Positions 55,879 to 64,000 of a DNA stretch of 64,000 nucleotides are shown in pieces. Position 1 is the first letter of the stretch, and each line of letters starts with the position of its first letter. This DNA is from Erythrobasidium yunnanense (taxonomy: Eukaryota > Basidiomycota > Cystobasidiomycetes > Erythrobasidiales > Erythrobasidiaceae), in assembly GCA_001600175.1 (NCBI GenBank), contig BCJC01000009.1:62001-126000 (forward strand), given 5' to 3'. A program made the position numbers and the translations under genes. The notes below the pieces were generated by a model, which was not told the DNA's origin, did no database searches, and worked only from the letters and a program-made list of their open reading frames with translations.

Positions 55879-57336
55879 ATGGCCAGTCTTCTATCGCTGC
55901 CGGACGAGCTTCTTGCCAGGATCTTCAATTATGTCCGGCTTCAAGCAGAATTCGAGCTTCTGTCTCGAGTTTTGGACAGGCAGGATATGGAAGGATCGGT
56001 AGCTATGCCATGTCATGACCAGCTGGTGAGTATGCGAAGAGTTCGAAAAAGCACAAGTGAAAGCCGGCTCATCGATAGCTCGCAGGTATCCCTTCCTTCT
56101 GTGTGTCGCAAATGGAAGAAGCTGCTACGAGACCCTCTGTACCACTCTCAGCATGTCTGGTCACCACAGACTATACATCAGTTGGCGGTTTCAAGCGATG
56201 TCCATGACAAGATGAGAAGCTTGCGAATCGATCATGCAGAACTTCTGGCTGGCTACGATATGGGTTCCGCTACACTCGTCGAAACCTGGATAGCTATGCT
56301 GCAGCCTCTACTTCCTATGTTAAATGCCGTTTCCTCTCTCCGGCATCTGCATATTGCGCTTCCGAAGGACAACGGACAGCCCACCAACGCGATCATCGCA
56401 GCTGTACATAACACTGGTCTCGTCCCTCCTTCTCTTCGCACTCTGTCTCTCAAGAGCGGAGGGCCGATGCTGGCTTTCTCTGCGCTGCAATCGATGTTAC
56501 GTGATGGAGAGATCCTGAGTGTAGACACGCTCAGGCTAGAGAGTATCACCGCAAGAGACTTTATTGCGGTACCTACCGGCTTCAAGCCGTTCATGCAAGC
56601 TCAGCACCTGTCTCTGTTCGACGTGTTCAGCAGAGATGCCTGGTATTCATTTCAAGAGGGCGGACTTGCGCCTTTCTTCGATGTCTTTCTGGAACCGCTA
56701 CCTCGCTCTCTCATCATCACAAAGAGCCGTATGGCCGCATCGGTTCTCCTTCTACAGATACTCCAGCACTTTGGGCCGCATCTGGAGCGACTTCATATCT
56801 GCTTATCTGAATTCTCTGCCAAGAGAGTTAGTGCGAGTGGATCAGACGAAGGCGAACCCGTATATACAGTATATACACCCGAGGCAATTTGTCCAGCTTT
56901 CCTCGCGACGGATCAACAGACCTCAGCCGAAAAGCAAGTCGCAGGATCGCTAATGGAGACTTGCCGGAGATTGCAAGTGCTGGAACTCGATCTAGTAGAC
57001 TACAGTCCCCTGCTCGAGCTGGCTATTCCACCTCTGCACACACTATCACTACCATGGCATATCGGCCTGGTGAATCCTCGAGTGATAACCTATGTCCTGC
57101 AGGACCAGCCGCATCTACATACGCTACAGCTCAGTGTTCATTTGAAAGTTGAACTCCTCCATGTTCACATGCACATGCGACGGGTCACGCCCGCTATTTT
57201 AGCGAAAGAGCGCATAGGATTGGTAGCCTGTGTCGAGCTGTGCAGACACCGTCGTATCATTATGGAACCTCCAAATCCGCTTGAGATATGGGACAGAAAG
57301 CTGCAGGAAGCCATGTCGTATAGTGGGCTGACGTAA
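55879..57336 (+). CDS. F-box protein, separate from the tandem array
   Basis: Exons: 55879-56025 and 56086-57336; 465 aa. The intron at 56026-56085 is 60 nt, in frame and stop-free, so it would be read as 20 extra residues. Without it the F-box is intact: LLSLPDELLARIFNYVRLQ ... SLPSVCRKWKKLLRDPLYH. The rest is an irregular LRR-like region (LRIDHAELLAGYDM; LRHLHIALPKD; VDTLRLESI; HLERLHICLSEF; HLHTLQLSVHLK). It is not a close relative of the five-gene array, since the RGWWDL and LEW motifs are absent. It is a probable SCF substrate adaptor. Confidence 0.83.
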   Translation: MASLLSLPDELLARIFNYVRLQAEFELLSRVLDRQDMEGSVAMPCHDQLVSMRRVRKSTSESRLIDSSQVSLPSVCRKWKKLLRDPLYHSQHVWSPQTIHQLAVSSDVHDKMRSLRIDHAELLAGYDMGSATLVETWIAMLQPLLPMLNAVSSLRHLHIALPKDNGQPTNAIIAAVHNTGLVPPSLRTLSLKSGGPMLAFSALQSMLRDGEILSVDTLRLESITARDFIAVPTGFKPFMQAQHLSLFDVFSRDAWYSFQEGGLAPFFDVFLEPLPRSLIITKSRMAASVLLLQILQHFGPHLERLHICLSEFSAKRVSASGSDEGEPVYTVYTPEAICPAFLATDQQTSAEKQVAGSLMETCRRLQVLELDLVDYSPLLELAIPPLHTLSLPWHIGLVNPRVITYVLQDQPHLHTLQLSVHLKVELLHVHMHMRRVTPAILAKERIGLVACVELCRHRRIIMEPPNPLEIWDRKLQEAMSYSGLT

Positions 57337-57610
57337 TCCAGGGACGAGTGCGACGGAGGCTCACGAGGCGGGTTTGGTCCTGATGAACGTCGCAAGATTA
57401 CACAGCTGTGCAGAAATGTCCTATTTAAAGGGTGGGACATGTAGCGAGCAGGAAGGGGGGTGTTCGGATTTGCGCACATAGAGGAAGTTAAGTGCGGTCG
57501 CACCCGGAGAAAGGGAATTTCTCCCCAGAAAGAGAAAGCATAAAGAGGGCAGCTTGGCTTTCTTCTTCCTCTTCTTCTATCAATAATACACAGACAGACA
57601 CATCAATCCA

Positions 57611-58973
57611 ATGGCAGATTCATCCCAGGCTTATCGGCGCCCCATCGCTGGATATATTCCCGAAGTCTGGCCTGCTGTCGTAGCTATTGTGGTATTTGGT
57701 ATCCTCACAGCGGCTCTTTGGACTCGTTCGTGTTCATCAAGATCCTGCTTATGGCCCTGGCTGAGTTCTTGTTCAGATTATGCCCGCAAGGCACGACGAT
57801 ATGCTCTGACTTTGACAATTGGAGGCACCTGTAAGTGTTATATCCTATATTAAGCTGTGGTTCGCACCTGAAGAATCCATTCCTCCCTTAGGCATCGTTG
57901 TACGTATGTCACGGCTAAAGACGAAGACATCGCTTATTCGACCTCTTAACATCCACAGCTGGGATATGCGATCCGCATTGGAGTCCACTACAACGCATAT
58001 TCAATCGGTATGCTAGTGGACCTTTCGTCGACGGCTCGTCGATTTACTCATTTTCGTTACCAGGCGTCTACTCCATTTCGACACTCTTCATCCTTTTGAG
58101 CGTGAGTTCGTACATCTGCATAAGCCTTTACAATAGCTGATTGATTTGTGCATGAAAGCCTTGCGCCTGGTTCGCATGCATTTACATGCTTCTTTCCCGA
58201 ATGGCCAGATACCTCGACGCGACCGACCTACTGCTACTCCCTGCAAACTGGATCACGAAAATCTTCGTAACGAGCGACGTTATTACATTCATGATGCAAG
58301 GTGCTGGAGGAGGCCTCACAGCGTCATCGAACCCTAGCAGTGCAGACTTGGGACATAAGGTATGCCGGCTTTTATAGAGCTGGGTCAGGGCAGGGCACAG
58401 TGGACTAATCCACCTTCGCTGAATAGTTGGCTATGGCTGGTCTCATCATCCAAGCAATCGCTCTGCTGTTATACACTTTCCTCCTGCTGTTCTGGGGCTA
58501 CAGGCTGTAAGCTTCCAAGTCCCCTTCTCGGGTCGTTATGTGATACTGATTCATAGTGATAATCTAGCGCTTCCAAATACCCCCAGAAATGGAGGATGGG
58601 AGCTGGTCACTCCAGTAATCGATACGCAAAGGCTATCTTCTCAAGACAACCGGTCGCAGATTGGCGTATCTTATTTTGGACGATAGCCACCAGTATGATC
58701 TTCTGGCTCTGGAGATCTGCCTTCAGGATCGCGGAGTACAATGGAGGGTACAATGGCGTGAGTGCTGCCTGCTCACACACTGAACAAGATCAAGGCTGAA
58801 TCGATGCCTTGCAGACTCTCATGACTACTGAGTGGTACTTCTATGTTCTGGACGCTCTGCCGCTCGCATTGGGACTGTCGCTCTTTGTCTTCGTGTGGCC
58901 TCCACGCTACCTGGATATGCAGGAGCTTTTACCAGGATCGTACTTGATGACGAAGACGAGTGGCAGTGTCTGA
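57611..58973 (+). CDS. RTA1-family seven-helix membrane protein (lipid-translocating exporter-like)
   Basis: Exons: 57611-57830, 57892-57899, 57959-58007, 58064-58101, 58159-58359, 58427-58506, 58568-58757 and 58815-58973; 314 aa. Exon 2 is only 8 nt (GCATCGTT). Including it keeps the frame and rebuilds the family core: GGTCIVLGYAIRIGVHYN, then YSISTLFILLSPCAWFACIY, RMARYLD, KIFVTSDVITFMMQGAGGG, LAMAGLIIQAIALLLYTFLL, ILFWTIATSMIFWLWRSAFR and EWYFYVLDALPLALGLSLFV. These give about seven hydrophobic helices and match the RTA1 pattern GYxxR ... KxFVxxDVxSFxxQxxGGG. Family members confer resistance to toxic lipids or drugs in yeasts; the substrate here is not known. Confidence 0.88.
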
Positions 58974-59284
58974 ACATGTTGTCTCTGCCGTGACCAGAGG
59001 CAATCTCGATGACTTAGACAAATCTGATACATAGCTAGCGTGCTCCAGACGGAACTTAGAACATGTTGTAATTCAATCCAGACTGCGGTCCCTCCTTTGG
59101 CAATGCCCTGCCTTGAAAAACATCAACTTTACATCCGACACTCAGCTAGAGCTTGCGTGGTACAAGTATAAGACAGCCTTGCCGCAACAACCTTTGTACT
59201 GCTTGAGTATAGACAACTATGGAAAGGCTACATCTACATGGTCGCTCTATCTACATACCGACTACTTAGTCAGAAAAGATCTCG
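58974..59284. other. Convergent intergenic region
   Basis: Between the RTA1 and WW-domain genes. No feature seen. Confidence 0.55.
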
Positions 59285-60202
59285 TCAATACCGCGGATCT
59301 CCCCACTTCGAGCCTCCCGAAGGTGCTTTCTGATATGCTTGGTCGTACGGCTGTTGATATGGCGGGTTGCTGTTGTAGCTATTGTTATTGTATGGTTCTT
59401 GCTGTCCAGACATAGGCTGTTGCTGTGGATAAGGCGAGCCGTATTGACCAGGTTGCTGGTCATTGTTGTCTGGGTACGAGGACGACTGATATGACTGACC
59501 AGCGAGAATAAGTCATATCATTAATAGGTCTTACAGGAACAAGCATCGCATGCTTACCTGGTATGGAGCATCTCCAAAGATCGGCGGAGCTGTTGAAGGT
59601 GGTCCATAACCTGGCGTCTGGCCTGGCGCAGGCTCCATTTCTCTCTTTCCAAACCCACTGAATCCCCCGAGAAGGCCTCCCAATCCTCCTGCTCCCATCA
59701 TGCCGCCTTGCATGCCCTGCCCGTACTGCGGTGCGGCACCGTAGGATTGGCCCATCTGAGGATAAGCAGAATGGCTCTGTTTGTTCTGATACTTCTTGAG
59801 CATCTTGTAGCCCATGTACAGTACGGCACCGCCTGCCACCACTTTCCCTAGGCCTCTTTCGCCTGGTTCGGCATTCGCATCGGGAGGACCTTGCGCCTGG
59901 TCTGGATAAGGAGCACTATACTGTGATGATTGTACTGGAGGTTCCGACCCGTAGAAGGAAGAAGCAGCGCCTGTTGCAGGAGCTTGCGATCCAGATTGAT
60001 AGTTCGAAGAAGGATATGAAGGATCTGCGTTATACGGCTGGCTACTGTAGCCGTCTTGCACGTCCTGAGCGCTCTCGAATGGATGCGTCCATCTCGACTC
60101 GCCAGTCTCGGAGTTCGTAAAGTACAGAGCGTCATAGTTGGAATCGTAGTGGGAGCTCCATGGATAGGGAAGCCGAGGTGCTGCTGCTGGATAGTAGCTC
60201 AT
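59285..60202 (-). CDS. WW-domain protein with Gln/Tyr-rich tail
   Basis: Exons on the minus strand: 60202-59558 and 59494-59285; 284 aa. The WW domain is at the N-terminus: LPYPWSSHYDSNYDALYFTN followed by ETGESRWTHPF, which binds proline-rich peptides. The middle has GERGLGKVVAGGAVLYMGYK, a short hydrophobic segment that could be a membrane anchor, then a Gly/Met/Gln-rich region. The second exon is prion-like (Gln/Tyr/Pro/Asn-rich, for example QQPYDQAYQKAPSGG). An alternative acceptor three codons later exists. The partner and role are unknown. Confidence 0.83.
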
Positions 60203-60409
60203 GTTTGATTGTTCACCTTGAATGATGAATTGAAAGAGAGAGCAGGAGCAGAGCCAAGGAAGATGCAATGTATGAATTGCCGAAAGGCACTGCCTCGATG
60301 TTCGGCTGTACTGACACCGCAATGTCGCAGGCACGCCTCATCAGTGATTAGTCGTCATGATATGTGTGTGCACAAGCGACTAGAATCCAGAGCCCAGAGC
60401 ATTTCGAGC

Positions 60410-61854
60410 ATGAATTCGGATGTTGATATTTCGTCGCGTTTTCTTCAGGACGAGTTGCTCGAGATGGTCTTTCGCTGGCTGACGATAGGCGTTGCTATTG
60501 GCGCTGCGCTGTACGCGTATCAGAACCCGACGTCCATCCCTCTGTCGAGCAGCGAAGCGAGCCTGCGTCTTCGCGAGTTCTGGCATCGCACATTTCTGTT
60601 TCATCAAGGCTCTCCCTTTGAAGGCGGCTTATTTGAGCAGTCACATATCAAGCAGCATCCACCGCCTAAAGATGCCCTATCCCCTGCTGTAGCAAAGAAA
60701 CAGGCTGAAGAAGCTGCTGTCCGGGAAGCAAGACTTGCGAGAGCCAGACAGGCCGTCCCGACATACTTCATAGCCCATGGAAGCCCGCCAAACGTAGTGC
60801 AGCCTGAGTCATTGCAGTATGCAGCATGGCAGAGCGTGGGCAAAGAGATACTTGACTTGAAGCCAAAAGCTATTGTCGTCACATCACCATATTGGCTTGG
60901 GGAAGATGAAAGCGTGCTAGTCAACACAGGACCTACCAATACCATCATACGTGGGCTTTCATTCCCCAGTACTCCCCGAGAAAGCCAACTAACCCACATA
61001 TTACAGACCAAGACAATTCTGTTACGGACGCATACTCTCAGCAACAGTTCTCGAGCAAGCCAGATACCGCACTAGCAGAACGTATCGTGACTATGCTGAA
61101 GGAAAAGAAAATCAAGGCAAAGGGCGAAGAACGCGGGTTAGACCAGTACGTCCCCAGATGCCCTTTGGACGATGCGAGCGAACGCTAATTGGGCCTGTGT
61201 GTCGCAGTGGAGTCTGGGCACCCTTCAGAGTAATGTTCGGCGACTCAGTAGATATCCCCATAGTCCAGATGACCTTCCCGAATACTGGCTCATCGAAAGA
61301 CGTTCTGAAGGTCGGCAACATCCTTGAAAGCCTGCGGTAAGCTGCTACTCCCTGAACATACAAGGCATCCACTGACACAGGTACATCTCCTTTGTTCAGG
61401 TCCGAGCGGATAGTCATAGTAGGCACTGGCATGACGGTCTACAACCAACGGCAGATCGACAAATACGACATCAACAACCCCGCACCTTATGCGAAAGAGT
61501 ACGAGAAGAAGATAAAGTCAGCCATTACGGATTATACGGGCAAGAACAGGGAGGCGCGGATGAGACAGTATACATTCAATCCCAATTTCCAGAATGCCCA
61601 GCCTACGCCGGAGCATATATGGCCACTGCATCTCGCTGTTGGGTAAGTGGGCTTTCTTGCTTGCCGAGTATAGAAAGCTGAGATGGTTGAACAGAGCGTC
61701 CGGCGATGACGAGGGAGAAGTCCTCTTCTCGATGCTGGATGGGAGCATGGCGGTGTGTGACAGATTTTATCATCTGACATAACCTCATTGCTGACGCTCT
61801 TCGTTTGTGCAGTGGGGCAACTATCGCTTCGGGCCTACCGACCAAGTCATGTAA
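60410..61854 (+). CDS. LigB/DODA-type extradiol dioxygenase-like protein with N-terminal membrane anchor
   Basis: Exons: 60410-60950, 61007-61145, 61208-61336, 61400-61642, 61695-61752 and 61813-61854; 383 aa. It belongs to the 4,5-DOPA dioxygenase extradiol family, which uses a non-heme metal to open catechol rings. Motifs: VPTYFIAHGSPPNVV, PKAIVVTSPYW, RGLDH|GVWAPFRVMFG (the metal-ligand His codon is made across the 61146-61207 intron), IPIVQMTFP, RIVIVGTGMTVYNQRQ, PTPEHIWPLHLAVGA and DDEGEVLF. A hydrophobic segment (WLTIGVAIGAALYAYQ) near residue 25 suggests a membrane or organelle anchor, which is unusual for this normally soluble family. An in-frame Met upstream (60209) is less likely. 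Confidence 0.87.
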
Positions 61855-61963
61855 CAAGTTTCAAAATACATCAACAAGTATAAAAAGGAAAGGCTACATG
61901 TCTGTTCAGTATTCGTATATATCCATTGGTCGTGTTGTCGCTACTATCCAGAGCTATTCACCC

Positions 61964-63785
61964 TTAGTCGAGCTCGTCTAGCGTAGCTTGAGATGCTGGT
62001 CTGGGGAGACCTGCGCCTTTCGCTTCTGCCACGGCTAATTGGAAGTTCTGCATGATGTTCTTAAGGGTTTCGACCTCGTCCTCTGGATCCAAGCCATGGT
62101 CTGCCACGTGAAAGCCTACTGCACTCGCTTTAAAGTAAGAGACTGCGGGAAATCAAGTTAGATCGGCTAGCCCACGAGGAATAAGAGCCTCAGAATATAC
62201 CTTGATCTCGATAGCCTACTAGAAATCCTCTAGCTTCTTCCAGTCCCCTCCTCGTAGCTGACAAGCTCGTGACACTATCTCCACACAGCTTCAAGTCTCT
62301 CCTCAACTGATTCGCCGCAAAGCTTCTCGCATCTTTCAACCTTCTCCAAAGCGGCGTCTCTTCTTTCGTACGCTCTAGCCTCTTATGCTCCGTGCTCAAA
62401 TCAAGCATGACTCTTTCGCCCAAGTCGGAAGCTCGTTTCGCAATGGGGATGGCTGTCTCTATGTCTTTGACAAGCGAAGAGAGATCGGATGAAAGACGGT
62501 TGAAGAGGGCATCGAGTTGGCGGGAGACGTCTTCAGGGCGATACCGACCAGTCTTCTTGTGCAGCAGCTCTATTGTCTTCTCGACACGTGTGAACTATAT
62601 GACACCATCAGCGTTGTGTAGGCAACACCCATGACGTGACCTTACCTCATGCATTAGCCACGAGAAGGCATTTACTCCTGTTTTGCTGGCGCATCAGCTT
62701 ACATCCAGCTGATCAAGCATGACTAGAACGTACCTTTCGCATTCAAGCTCGACATCGAGTCTTTTATATCCCTCGTATAGTCACCCAATTCCTTCAAATC
62801 GCTGCCCAGACTCTCCTTGTTCTCCAGCTCGCTCGTCGCTTTAAACGCAATAGCCAGCTCCCATACCTCCGTATGATGTAACTGCAATGTATCCGGCCTC
62901 CCCAGCGCTACTACAGACTGAAAGATGTCCGTCGCTTGTAATGCTTGATCTGAAACGGCTCTTGCAAGCTTCGCTATCGGGAAGACTTCGGGTTCACAGC
63001 CTATCCCGATGTAGGAGCAATATGTATTGGTGAGAGCGTTCTTGTTAAGGAGAGGTGAGAAGGGTAAAGACAGTATGCTTAATGCTGTAGAAGGGAGGAG
63101 TACAGAGAGGCTTTGTCGGAGTTGCGGGAGAAGAAGGTAGTATACTGATGCGAGGATAAAGGCGAGGAGGAAGAAGGTAGTGAGGGCGCTCTGGATAGGC
63201 GACAGTGCTATGCCCAGCAGATGCGTGACAAAGGATACGAGAAGCCGTAAAGGCAAGAGAGCTCGCGACAAATGGGCTGAAGCACATCTCTCGTCAGTAA
63301 TGAGCTCGTAAGACAATTGATGTGTGCTTTAGCTTACTCGTCCAAGGCGTCCCTCGTGATCTCTGCGCTCGACGTGTCGTCTGTTTTGCATCATTGTTCC
63401 GGCTCTTGCTCGGGCTCAGCAGAGCAGCATTTGCATTACTACTATCTTTCCTCCTTCTAGGACTCGACGTCCCATCGAATACGCCTGTACTCCTTGATCC
63501 GGATGCCTTTTTTCGTGGACTTCGAGGCGATCCAACAGCGAACGTCCGCTGTTTCTTGACTGTCTGCCGCTGGACATGCCCAGATGATGATTCTCCTGAT
63601 GAAGAACTCGTAGAGGAGATCCAGTCTTTGTCGTCTCGCTGAGGCGGCAGCGGCTGCTGGCTTAATCCGCCTGGCATACTTGATGCATCTTGGCGCGGCA
63701 ACGCAGGTACTGAAGCTGCTAATGATGCAGGAGCGCGCTGCTTGAGACCAGAAGAAGGCGGTAGTGTCGGTAATGACTTGTTCAT
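61964..63785 (-). CDS. Unrecognised protein with two membrane segments and coiled-coil C-terminus
   Basis: Exons on the minus strand: 63785-63338, 63276-62734, 62677-62646, 62594-62201 and 62142-61964; 531 aa. Exon 3 is 32 nt. Residues 1-150 are a basic Ser/Pro-rich disordered region. Two hydrophobic segments follow (LLPLRLLVSFVTHLLGIALS and TTFFLLAFILASVYYLLLPQ). The C-terminal half is helical and acidic-basic patterned, such as FTRVEKTIELLHKKTGRY and DIETAIPIAKRASDLGER, with likely coiled coils. The plan fits a nuclear envelope or ER membrane protein with a soluble helical domain. That is inference; no family was recognised. Confidence 0.75.
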
Positions 63786-64000
63786 GCTGTCGTGATGAGT
63801 ACAAACAGGGACTTGACGCGAAAAGGCCGTCTGAGAGCAAGCTGAGCAATATGTGCAAGTTCAAAAGGTGTACAAGAGCTTGCAGTCATGCAACGATCAT
63901 TCTGGAGAAGCGAAGAAGAATGTACAGAATGCTCATTAGGCGATATCACTCGACATCAAGCCTGATTGACATAACTAGCAAGTACGATCCAGTGACTTGT
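63786..64000. other. Upstream region of the last gene
   Basis: Probable promoter of the membrane protein gene that starts at 63785. Nothing else is visible before the window ends. Confidence 0.5.

Noticed and set aside
57720-57830. Alternative frame in RTA1 exon 1 that looked like a frameshift
   Set aside because: The main frame is open and joins the rest of the gene once the 8 nt exon is included, so no frameshift is needed.

Overview
The window is compact nuclear DNA from a fungus, most likely a basidiomycete. About 32 protein-coding loci are packed into 64 kb on both strands. Genes are broken by many short GT-AG introns, mostly 48-80 nt, and a few GC-AG introns. The families are fungal: an mL41-type mitochondrial ribosomal protein, a dysferlin-domain peroxin, an RTA1 membrane protein and a SHE3-like coiled coil. 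No rRNA gene, convincing tRNA, CRISPR array or intact mobile element was found. Exon models were built by hand, by matching splice sites and reading phase across each gene, so they should be checked against RNA.

Layout. 1-13.4 kb: DDX41 helicase (5' end outside the window), an unrecognised Ser-rich protein, mL41, a SHE3-like coiled coil, a Pex24/Pex30-type peroxin, a histidine phosphatase and RPL28. 13.4-15.4 kb is almost empty. 15.4-20.5 kb: RPB11 and RPC19, paralogous RNA polymerase subunits lying tail to tail, then a disordered protein, a putative molybdenum-carrier-like protein and a sugar O-acetyltransferase. 20.9-23.7 kb: a coding-like but decayed locus. 24.2-32.6 kb: an acidic repeat protein with ten exons, a Ser-rich protein, a membrane protein and pyruvate decarboxylase.

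32.8-42.2 kb is a head-to-tail array of five related F-box/leucine-rich proteins on the minus strand. At least two look damaged: one has an in-frame stop in a conserved motif and one lacks its C-terminal third. 42.3-49.2 kb: an RBM25-type splicing factor, a DUF5872-like chromatin or stress protein, a PITH-domain protein and an XPG-family nuclease. 49.5-52.7 kb: three tandem small secreted proteins with the same exon plan. 53.2-63.8 kb: aspartate aminotransferase, another F-box protein, an RTA1-family membrane protein, a WW-domain protein, a LigB/DODA-type dioxygenase and a two-membrane-segment protein.

The most unusual features are the extreme micro-exons (8, 13, 14, 17, 21 and 23 nt), GC-AG introns in pyruvate decarboxylase, stop-free introns of 3n length that would be misread as protein, the decaying F-box array, the secreted-protein triplet and the convergent polymerase-subunit paralogs. 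Most other genes are housekeeping and show no operon-like functional linkage.
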